From Flavobacteriales bacterium UBA2426 (lineage in GTDB: Bacteria > Bacteroidota > Bacteroidia > Flavobacteriales_F > PHOS-HE28), in contig DDRC01000124.1 of NCBI GenBank assembly GCA_002342985.1, positions 14,683-30,484 of the forward strand: a stretch of 15,802 bases of DNA, written 5' to 3'. Numbering within the stretch: position 1 is the stretch's first letter; each line of letters begins with the position of its first letter. The position numbers and the translations under genes were made by a program. The notes beneath the pieces are model-generated. The model was not told where the DNA came from, made no database searches, and saw only the letters and a program-made list of their open reading frames with translations. Shown piece by piece: positions 7,409 through 15,100 of the stretch.

Positions 7409-7579
7409 GGGCTTGGCATGTTGAAGGTTGCCGGTTGAATCTGCGGTTGGGGGTTGCTCAACCCTGAACCAGCAGGGGATAGATGTGCAATGGCGGCAGC
7501 ATGCAGCACTGCACCGTGCGGCCCGGTTTACACCGTGGGTGGCAAACCTCTACGGGCGCTAGTGCTTCTCAACCGAAGG
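7409..7579. other. Convergent intergenic region with a hairpin
   Basis: These 171 bases separate the stop of the delta' gene from the stop of the last secreted-protein gene. I see no reading frame with coding character. There is a short inverted repeat at 7451-7464 (GGGTTG, 2-nt loop, CAACCC) and a longer interrupted one at 7525-7548. Confidence 0.6.
7525..7548. terminator. Possible bidirectional hairpin terminator without T tract
   Basis: GGTTT-a-CACC-gtg-GGTG-gc-AAACC can fold into nine base pairs with one small internal loop. It sits between two convergent genes, where a terminator is expected. No run of T follows on either strand, so intrinsic termination is uncertain. Confidence 0.25.
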
Positions 7580-9115
7580 TCATGGCTGCACGATGAGCCG
7601 CTCAGCTGGTAGCAGGCGCTGGCCCTCTTGAAGCAACTCGGCCACGTATGCGCCGGCGGGCAGCCCACTCGTATCCATGAGCACTTGGCCATTGCCACGG
7701 CTGATAGAAGCGCGCCAAGCCTCGCGCCCCATCATGTCCCGCACGATCAATTGCGCCTCCCCGCTCAAGTCGGGCAGATCGCAGGTGAAGACCACCCAGG
7801 CGTTGGCGGGGTTGGGCTTGATGCTAAGCCGCAGGCCTGGCTTGGCGCGCTCGCCCTCCACCACCCCCAACCCGATCTCCCCGCCATGCAACCGCGTTAC
7901 CATGCGCTGTAGCGTGTCATTGGTGGTGCCATCGCTGTAGCCGTGGTAGGCGCCCCAGATGTAGTAATCGCCGCTGGGCGCGCGGGCGATGCCGCTGATT
8001 ACACCATACGTGATGGTCATCAGGCCAAGCTGGTAGTCATAGTTCCCGCACCCGGCGCCTTCCAGGTAGTGTGTGACCACCGCGCCTGTGGTGTCGATGA
8101 TGCATAGGCCACCGCGGATGTGTCCATCTACCGATGAGAAATCGCCGGCCAGGGCGAGCAGGCCGTTGCCAAGGTCAAGCACATCCAGTACGCCAGCGCT
8201 GTTCGAGAGGTGGGCCGTGTCGATCTCGAATGCCAGATCATTATTGAACGCCGGGTCCAAGCTGCCATCGGGCATTAACCTCACCAGCTGAATGGTGTCG
8301 TTCCCGTTCTCCAGCCGGAACTCGCCAGCGATGTATGCCCGCCCATCGGGCAGGGGCAGCATGTCGTAGATGTAGCCCCACGGTATCGGCGCATTGAAGC
8401 TGTTGTCCAGGCTGCCATCGGCGTGCACCCGGATCACCTTGCTCACCGGCTGCCCTTCGTACTGCGTGCCCCATTGGTGCACCAGGAACTTGCCGCCCAG
8501 GCCTCCGGCCGTGCCCGCCGGGTACTCCTTGATCCCGAACACCGCCCCGTTGCCCGTGCGGTGCGTGCGCGTGGTGTCCAAACGGCCCTCGGCCGTGATC
8601 CACGCCAGGTTGTAGCCCACCCCCTGGTAGTAGCCGTGCGCAGGGTCGATGATGTCGTAGTACCCCCCCAGCAGCACGCTTCCATCGGAGTACACGTGAT
8701 AGTCGCCGCCCTGCAACGCACTGATCTGCTGCCACTGCCCAATGAAGTTGAAGTCCGTATCGATACTCCCGTTCATCAGGAAGCGACGAAGCCCCTGACC
8801 GTTTCCGCTGTAATACTTGTTGCTCCAGGCCGTGAGCTTGCCGCCCATGGGCAAGAAACCCTGATTGAAGGACGGGTCGCGCAGACCATTGGGCAGCAAT
8901 CGCGCACCAGCACGCTGGTTGGGCAGATCGGAGAACTGCAGTTGGCCGCTGATGATCACCTTGCCATCAGCAAGCGGCAGAACCGAATAGACGTTCTGGG
9001 AGGGCAGGCCCGCGCGAAAGGTGGTATCCACGCTGAGCGGCAATTGCGCGGCAGCGCTGCCGGCGGCCACCAGGGCCGCCAGCAGCGCCGTCCGTGATGT
9101 GCGCAGGGCGTTCAT
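7580..9115 (-). CDS. Secreted delta-60 repeat protein with T9SS sorting domain (paralogue 1)
   Basis: This 511-residue protein is predicted to cross the outer membrane by the type IX system. Residues 1-23 are a signal peptide (AAL..AAGSAAA, then Q). About seven units of the delta-60 type follow, at roughly 41-78, 85-122, 131-180, 191-240, 248-290, 309-345 and 360-410. Most end in a pattern like R..PDGSLD.SF; the last two are looser. Seven such units suggest a seven-bladed beta-propeller (inference). Residues 428-511 are a type A sorting domain (IKPNPANAWVVF through AERLIVQP), about 85% identical (68 of 80) to that of the protease gene at the head of the operon and unlike those of the two nearer paralogues. 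It is the last gene of the four-gene chain, starting in a 4-nt overlap with the stop of its neighbour. Ligand and function are unknown. Confidence 0.85.
   Translation of the reverse strand: MNALRTSRTALLAALVAAGSAAAQLPLSVDTTFRAGLPSQNVYSVLPLADGKVIISGQLQFSDLPNQRAGARLLPNGLRDPSFNQGFLPMGGKLTAWSNKYYSGNGQGLRRFLMNGSIDTDFNFIGQWQQISALQGGDYHVYSDGSVLLGGYYDIIDPAHGYYQGVGYNLAWITAEGRLDTTRTHRTGNGAVFGIKEYPAGTAGGLGGKFLVHQWGTQYEGQPVSKVIRVHADGSLDNSFNAPIPWGYIYDMLPLPDGRAYIAGEFRLENGNDTIQLVRLMPDGSLDPAFNNDLAFEIDTAHLSNSAGVLDVLDLGNGLLALAGDFSSVDGHIRGGLCIIDTTGAVVTHYLEGAGCGNYDYQLGLMTITYGVISGIARAPSGDYYIWGAYHGYSDGTTNDTLQRMVTRLHGGEIGLGVVEGERAKPGLRLSIKPNPANAWVVFTCDLPDLSGEAQLIVRDMMGREAWRASISRGNGQVLMDTSGLPAGAYVAELLQEGQRLLPAERLIVQP
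7988..8326. repeat. Direct repeat, paralogue 1 copy (partner 11022-11360)
   Basis: By hand alignment with an offset of 3034, 16 of 339 positions differ from 11022-11360 (about 95% identity), with no gap. The matching stretch in paralogue 2 is clearly more divergent, although that gene lies between them. Confidence 0.85.
8337..8535. repeat. 199-bp identical repeat, paralogue 1 copy (partner 9860-10058)
   Basis: Every base matches 9860-10058 at an offset of 1523. The run ends at a C/G difference (8536 against 10059), after which paralogue 1 follows paralogue 3 instead. The block covers the central IKEYPAG to DGRA unit. Confidence 0.9.
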
Positions 9116-10626
9116 CGCGCGATCAGGCGTTCGCTGCGCATGCGGCCGTTGCCATCCGTGAGGCGCACCGTGTAAAGCCCTTCACCCCAGGGCCGCGTAT
9201 CGAGCACCACCTGGGCTTTGCTGCCGCCCAAGGCGCGCTCATGCACCCGGCGGCCCAAGGCGTCGAGCACCTCCAGGCGGCCAGACCCAGCGCCGAGCAG
9301 GTCGTAGTCGATGGCAACCCACGCATCGGCCGGGTTGGGCGCAAGCGACAAGCCCAGGACCGGCTGTTGGCGCTCAGCCTCCACCACCCCCAGCCCGATC
9401 TCCCCGCCATGCAACCGGGTCACCATGCGCTGCAGCGTATCGTTGGTGGTGCCATCGCTGTAGCCGTGGTAGGCGCCCCAGATGTAGTAATCGCCGCTGG
9501 GCGCGCGGGTGATGCCCGAGAGTGCGCCATAGGTGACCGTTTGCATGCCCATCTGATAGTCGTAGTTGCCGCACATGGCGCCATCGGCATAGAAGGGAAC
9601 CACTTGCCCGGTGGTATCGATGATGCAAAGACCACCGCGCGCGTAGCCTTCGACGGTGTTGAAGTCGCCAGCTAGCGCGAGAAGACCGGAGCCCAGCTCA
9701 CAGACGTCTATCACGCTCGGATGGGTTGCCAAGTGCGCCGTGTCAATTTCAAAAGCTAGCCAGTTGTTGAACGAGGGGTCCAGGCTTCCATCCGGCAGCA
9801 GCCGCACCAACTGGACCCTATCGGTGCCATTCTCCAGATGGTACTCGCCCGCGATATACGCCCGCCCATCGGGCAGGGGCAGCATGTCGTAGATGTAGCC
9901 CCACGGTATCGGCGCATTGAAGCTGTTGTCCAGGCTGCCATCGGCGTGCACCCGGATCACCTTGCTCACCGGCTGCCCTTCGTACTGCGTGCCCCATTGG
10001 TGCACCAGGAACTTGCCGCCCAGGCCTCCGGCCGTGCCCGCCGGGTACTCCTTGATCCGCCAAACCACGCCGTTGCCCGTGCGGTGCGTGCGCGTGGTGT
10101 CCAAGCGGCCATTGTTGTAGAACCAAATCAGGTTGTACGCGCCTTGGTAGCCAAGATGCGGGGCATTGATGGTGTGATAGCCGCCCAACAGCACCCGCCC
10201 ATCGGGGTAAACATGGTAGTCGCCGCCTTGAAGAGAACTGAAGTAGGGGTCGAAGTTCATGTGCTGGAAGCTGTTGTCCAGCGTTCCGTTCGGCAGCAGG
10301 CGCCTTACGGTCTGGCTGCCGGCCACATAGTAGCGATCCTGCCATGGGGTGAGCTTGGCGCCTCCGTAGGTGAATGGGAAGCTCAAATCTCGGCTGCCGT
10401 CCGGATTGATGCGGGCAAGAGGCCACACATTGGTCTCGCCCGGAAACCTCATGTTGCCCGATATGAGCAATTGCCCATTCGGCATCGTGAGCAGGGAATA
10501 GACATTCTGGGCGGGCAGGTCCATTCGGAACGTGGTATCCAGGCTCAGCGGCGCCTGCGCCGCTGCGCTGCTGGCGGCCATGGTGGCCGCCAGCAGCACC
10601 ATCCGTGCTTTGCGCAGTGCGTTCAT
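9112..10626 (-). CDS. Secreted delta-60 repeat protein with T9SS sorting domain (paralogue 2)
   Basis: The protein has 504 residues. It has a signal peptide at 1-23 (VLLAATMAASSAAA, then Q), a set of about seven delta-60-like units, and a sorting domain at about 424-504 (LAPNPADAWVAIDYDLL to SERLIAR). The N-terminal third, with SQTVRRLLPNG and QHMNFDPYF, follows paralogue 3. The central block around IKEYPAGTAGGLGG to AYIAGE is identical in DNA to paralogue 1 over 199 bp. The unit after it (AHLATHPSVIDVCELGSG) is its own version. The sorting domain is identical in protein to that of paralogue 3. It is therefore a patchwork of its two neighbours. Both ends overlap adjoining genes by 4 nt (ATGA), and there is no room for a separate promoter, so it depends on the upstream operon promoter. 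Confidence 0.85.
   Translation of the reverse strand: MNALRKARMVLLAATMAASSAAAQAPLSLDTTFRMDLPAQNVYSLLTMPNGQLLISGNMRFPGETNVWPLARINPDGSRDLSFPFTYGGAKLTPWQDRYYVAGSQTVRRLLPNGTLDNSFQHMNFDPYFSSLQGGDYHVYPDGRVLLGGYHTINAPHLGYQGAYNLIWFYNNGRLDTTRTHRTGNGVVWRIKEYPAGTAGGLGGKFLVHQWGTQYEGQPVSKVIRVHADGSLDNSFNAPIPWGYIYDMLPLPDGRAYIAGEYHLENGTDRVQLVRLLPDGSLDPSFNNWLAFEIDTAHLATHPSVIDVCELGSGLLALAGDFNTVEGYARGGLCIIDTTGQVVPFYADGAMCGNYDYQMGMQTVTYGALSGITRAPSGDYYIWGAYHGYSDGTTNDTLQRMVTRLHGGEIGLGVVEAERQQPVLGLSLAPNPADAWVAIDYDLLGAGSGRLEVLDALGRRVHERALGGSKAQVVLDTRPWGEGLYTVRLTDGNGRMRSERLIAR
9197..9417. repeat. 221-bp identical repeat, paralogue 2 sorting-domain copy (partner 10708-10928)
   Basis: Every base matches 10708-10928 at an offset of 1511. 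High similarity continues through the gene junction to the shared GCGTTCATCGCGCG at start/stop overlaps. It encodes most of the sorting domain and the linker before it. Confidence 0.9.
9860..10058. repeat. 199-bp identical repeat, paralogue 2 copy (partner 8337-8535)
   Basis: This is the identical partner of 8337-8535. The flanks diverge at once on both sides in at least the neighbouring codons. Confidence 0.9.
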
Positions 10627-12125
10627 CGCGCGATCAGGCGTTCGCTGCGCATGCGGCCGTTGCCATCCGTGAGCCGCACCGTGTAAAGCCCTTCGCCCCA
10701 GGGCCGTGTATCGAGCACCACCTGGGCTTTGCTGCCGCCCAAGGCGCGCTCATGCACCCGGCGGCCCAAGGCGTCGAGCACCTCCAGGCGGCCAGACCCA
10801 GCGCCGAGCAGGTCGTAGTCGATGGCAACCCACGCATCGGCCGGGTTGGGCGCAAGCGACAAGCCCAGGACCGGCTGTTGGCGCTCAGCCTCCACCACCC
10901 CCAGCCCGATCTCCCCGCCATGCAACCGTGTTACCATGCGCTGCAGCGTATCGTTGGTGGTGCCATCGTTGTAGCCATGGTAGGCGCCCCAGATGTAGTA
11001 ATGGCCACTGGGCGCGCGCGTGATGCCGCTGATGACACCATACGTGATGGTCATCAAGCCAAGCTGGTAGTCATAATTCCCGCACCCGGCGCCTTCCAAG
11101 TAGTGTGTGACCACCGCGCCTGTGGTGTCAATGATGCACAGGCCCCCGCGGATGTGTCCATCTACCGATGAGAAATCGCCGGCCAGGGCGAGCAGGCCGT
11201 TGCCAAGATCAAGCACATCCAGGACGCCGGCGCTGTTCGAGAGGTGGGCCGTGTCGATCTCGAATGCCAGATCATTATTGAACGTCGGGTCCAAGCTGCC
11301 ATCTGGCATCAAGCGCACCAGCTGAATGGTGTCGTTCCCGTTCTCCAGGCGGAACTCGCCTGCGATATACGCGCGCCCATCGGGCAGGGGCAGCATGTCG
11401 TAGATGTAGCCCTGAGGTATCGGCGCATTGAAGCTGTTGTCCAAACTCCCATCGGCATGCACGCGGATCACCTTGCTCACCGCCTGCCCTTCGTACTGCG
11501 TGCCCCATTGGTGGATGAGGAACTTACCGCCCAAGCCCCCGGATGTGCCTGCTGGATACTCCTTGATCCCGAACACCGCCCCGTTGCCCGTGCGGTGCGT
11601 GCGCGTGGTGTCCAAGCGGCCATTGTTAAAGAACCAGACCAGGTTGTACCCGCCTTGGTAGCCGAGGTGCGGGGCATTGATGGTGTGATAGCCGCCCAGC
11701 AGCACCCGCCCATCGGGGAACACATGGTAGTCGCCACCCTGTGCCGAATTGAAGTAGGGGTCGAAGTTCATGTGCTGGAAGGACGGGTCGATTTGCCCGT
11801 TGGGAAGCAATCGGCGCACCGTCTGGCTGCCCTGCACGTAGAAGCGGTCGTTCCAAGCAGTGAGCCTTGATCCCCCTTCCAAATAAGGGAACGACTGGTC
11901 GTTTTGCCCATTTGCTGATACCCGCGCGAGGTAGCGTGGGTTGGTTTCGCCAGGAAACTCCATTCTACCGGACAACAACATTTGCCCATTCGCCAAGAAC
12001 GTTATGGAGTTGACGTTTCGAGCGGGAAGGTCCATCCTGAACAGTGTGTCAACGCTCAATGGAGCCTGAGCGCCGCTGCTTGCAGCCGCAAAAAGTGCGG
12101 CTGCAAGCATGGTGTTGCGCCTCAT
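10623..12125 (-). CDS. Secreted delta-60 repeat protein with T9SS sorting domain (paralogue 3)
   Basis: The protein has 500 residues. The signal peptide (MRRNTMLAAALFAAASSGA, then Q) differs in sequence from the MNALR-type start of the other two copies, but the mature part begins with the same APLSVDT-like motif. The delta-60-like units align throughout with paralogues 1 and 2. The stretch from ENGNDTIQLVRLMPDGSLDP to YGVISGI follows paralogue 1, with about 95% DNA identity over 339 bp. The N-terminal third and the whole sorting domain (about 420-500) follow paralogue 2. The central IKEYPAG block carries private changes (Ser for Ala, Ile for Val, PQGY for PWGY), so it escaped the exchange seen between copies 1 and 2. 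It starts in an ATGA overlap with the stop of the large protease gene. Function unknown; a surface or secreted binding protein is a fair guess. Confidence 0.85.
   Translation of the reverse strand: MRRNTMLAAALFAAASSGAQAPLSVDTLFRMDLPARNVNSITFLANGQMLLSGRMEFPGETNPRYLARVSANGQNDQSFPYLEGGSRLTAWNDRFYVQGSQTVRRLLPNGQIDPSFQHMNFDPYFNSAQGGDYHVFPDGRVLLGGYHTINAPHLGYQGGYNLVWFFNNGRLDTTRTHRTGNGAVFGIKEYPAGTSGGLGGKFLIHQWGTQYEGQAVSKVIRVHADGSLDNSFNAPIPQGYIYDMLPLPDGRAYIAGEFRLENGNDTIQLVRLMPDGSLDPTFNNDLAFEIDTAHLSNSAGVLDVLDLGNGLLALAGDFSSVDGHIRGGLCIIDTTGAVVTHYLEGAGCGNYDYQLGLMTITYGVISGITRAPSGHYYIWGAYHGYNDGTTNDTLQRMVTRLHGGEIGLGVVEAERQQPVLGLSLAPNPADAWVAIDYDLLGAGSGRLEVLDALGRRVHERALGGSKAQVVLDTRPWGEGLYTVRLTDGNGRMRSERLIAR
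10708..10928. repeat. 221-bp identical repeat, paralogue 3 sorting-domain copy (partner 9197-9417)
   Basis: This is the identical partner of 9197-9417. Synonymous differences appear immediately outside the block (for example C at 9196 against T at 10707). Confidence 0.9.
11022..11360. repeat. Direct repeat, paralogue 3 copy (partner 7988-8326)
   Basis: This is the partner of 7988-8326. It encodes the delta-60 units from ENGNDTIQ to VISGI. The coordinates mark where alignment by eye is clear; similarity continues at lower level beyond. Confidence 0.85.
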
Positions 12126-15100
12126 GGTTGCACGATGAGCCGTTCAGCAGGCAGCAGGCGGCTTGTTCCCTGGACCACTTCCACCGTGTATGCGCCGGCG
12201 GGCAGACCGCGTGTATCCATGAGCACTTGGCCATTGCCGCGACCGAGGGAGGCACGCCAGGCCTCGCGCCCCATCACGTCCCGAACAATCAGCTGCGCCT
12301 CCCCGCTCAAGTCGGGCAACTCGCAGGTGAAGACCACCCAGGCGTTGGCGGGGTTGGGCTTGATCCCAAGGCGCGCCTGTTCCTTGACAGCAGCAGCGGG
12401 GCGACGCACTCGGGATTTCGGCTCTTGTCCGGCATCGCCGGTGTAGGGGCTGCGGCAGATGCCGTGGTGGTAGCACAGCAGGTGGCTGGCCCATTGCGTG
12501 GGGCGGTCGTGCTCCACATCAATGAACGCCTGGAGTTGCGCCACTTCGGCGGCGGTAAGTTGCGCTGGGGTGCGGCCATCGGTGTGCACAGCCTCCAAGA
12601 AATCGATGTAGGTCAGCATGCGCGCGCGCTCGTCCACCTGCTTGCCTTTGAGCTCGTGTTCGCCGGGCAGCGCGGTGATCAGGGCGCGGGCCTGGGTGTA
12701 CTGGTGGCGGCCCAGCAGCAGCAGGGCCTCGTCGTAACGCGCCTCCACCGTGCGCAGCAATTGCAGTGCGGCCAGCTCCTCGGCCTGGTCGGTGCCGTTC
12801 TCCTCATCGTCGGCAGCCAGCAGCTCGGCCAGCGCGTAGGCGGCCTCGCTCATGCGCAGGTGCTCCTGCCCCATCTGCATCTCCAGGGTGGCGCGGTAGG
12901 TCTTCACGGCCCAGCTGGCCTCGATGGCCTCCAGCAACGCCTCGGGCAGGGGCTGGGTGCATTCGGTCTCCAGCCACTTCAGGAAGCCTTCCTTCTGGGT
13001 GGCCTCGGGGTTGGCGATGCAGATCTCGGCGCGCATGGCGTCGGGGAAGCCCTCCTTCTGCATGGCTTCCTTCAGCACGTCAACGCTCAGGTAGGGGCTC
13101 TTGCTCAGCAGGTAGGCGCGCAGGTCCCAATAGTCCTGCGGCCAGGCCGCAGCGATCTCGTCGAGCACCACATCGGTGCTGCCGCCATCGATCAGGTTGG
13201 CGTAGAGGAAGCGCAGGCCCGCGTAGGCTTGCCGCGCCTGCTCCACTTCGCCTTGCAGGGCCAATTGGTCGCTGGCGCCGCTAATGATGATGGGGCAGCC
13301 GTAGAGCACTTGCGGACCGCTGAGCGTGGGGGCTGCCATGCCCGCGATGCTGGTGGGCGCATAGTGGCCAGCGGCCACATGCCAATAGGTGATCAGCGAT
13401 TGCGTGCCCACCCGCAGGTCCACCGGGTCGTTGCTGCCCAATTGGGGCTGCGGGTGATTGTCCAGGTAGTTGAGGGCGGGTATGTTCTGCCAGCCTTGAT
13501 TCAAGCGTATCGTATGGTACTGCGCTTCACTTGCGGGTGCGTCTTGTGCAACCCTGCTCCAGATGTTATCCCCGTTGGCGTTGTTGGTGTTGCAGAGGAA
13601 TTGCAGGCCGATGGCGGCGGGTGCCGCTTGGTTGGCGCTAACGCCCTCGCCCACATAGGCGCGGTCCATGCCGCTCACGGTATTGCTGCGGATGCTCTCG
13701 CTGGCGGTGGTGGTGTAGCCGATCACGATGCCCTCGGTGGGCGCGGCGGGCTCGCTGGCCTCGGTGAGCGCATTGTCCATTACACGCAAGCCGTTGCAAT
13801 GCGTGAAGAAGATGCCGCGGTGATGCTGCGCCCATAAAGCCTCGTCGGCAGCATCCAGCGTCACCGCCCGCTCGCCCACGTTGAAGGTGCAATGGCGCAC
13901 CATGGGGTTGCGCAGGCCCTCGCCATACACGCCGCACACGTTGCTGGTGAACTGGGCGCGATGCACGCTGAGGCGCGGCAGCCCCATGCTGGCCGTGGCA
14001 TGCACGCCATGGTCGAGGCCGGTGAAGGTGCAGGGCACGCGTTGCGCCAGGGTGCAATTCCACGTGTTGTTCGGGCAGGCGTCCATGACCCATACCGTGC
14101 TATTGTGCGCACGTATGCCGTAGCCCAACTCGCTGCTGTACTGCGGGTATTGCCCGCTGTGCTCGAAGGTGCAGGCCCGGAAGCTCACGCGCACGCCGTT
14201 GAGGTCGGCCAGGGCAATAGGGTTGTTATTGCCGTGGATGTTGTCGAAGTCCTCGGTCCACTCGAAACGGGCGTGGGCGAAGGTGCTGCGGTTGTTGAGG
14301 GCCACCAGGCCATTGCTGGAAAGGCTGGTGTAGGGATCGAACTTCACACCTGTGCGGCAGTTGCGGATCACGCCGGGCGGCTCAGTCGCAGTGCCCTCGA
14401 AACGGATCACGCCGCCTGCCTTGGTAGGGTCACCGGGCTTGCCGAGGTACACGCCGGTCTCGGCGTTCTCGATGATGCCGCCGTTCTTGATGACGACGAG
14501 GCCTTGGTGGGCGAGGTTGGTGACCCCGGGCCACCACCATGATTGCAGTCCATCCTGTTGACCCTGATTCGCGTTGCCCCATACCTCGATGCCCCGGAAT
14601 GGCGCATTGAAGTAGCCCGCCTCCGCATTGTAACTGGCGTTGGTGATGGTGCCGCCATCGATTAGCAAGACGCCACCGGGCTCCACCACGATCTTGGCCT
14701 CGCCGACAAGCTCGGTGCGGCAGGTGATCTTCAGCATCTGCTTGTTCCGCACGTGGACGTTCTGATAGAGCTTCAACGGAAAGTCCCAGGCCCAAACAGC
14801 GCCGTCGTTGAATTGGGTTGGCCAGCTGAGAATGGCGTCGGCGTTGTAGCCTTCTGCGGCTTTGCTCACTTGAGTGACCGATAGCGTGCGGTGCATCCGG
14901 CCCATCTGCAGGTTGCTCGAATGAAAGCCGACGCTCGGCGCCATGACATTGTTGGTACAGATATCGAATTCGTTTGCGGTTGCATCGCAACCATTGAAGC
15001 CGCCCATGGGACAATAGTTGATGAAGGGAAGCCCCGAAGCGCATTGCGACGCAACATTCTGAACGGTGCACCACGGTGCTTGCTGGTAACAGGAGAACAC

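Noticed and set aside
7451-7464. Inverted repeat GGGTTG-CT-CAACCC as a terminator of the delta' gene
   Set aside because: The 2-nt loop is too tight for a good hairpin, and no T tract follows.
12044-13837. Plus-strand open frame of 597 codons opposite the large secreted-protein gene
   Set aside because: It is antisense to the helical module and sorting domain, which have clear family character. The translation is low-complexity (rich in Ala, Gly, His, Gln, Val) with no recognisable domain.
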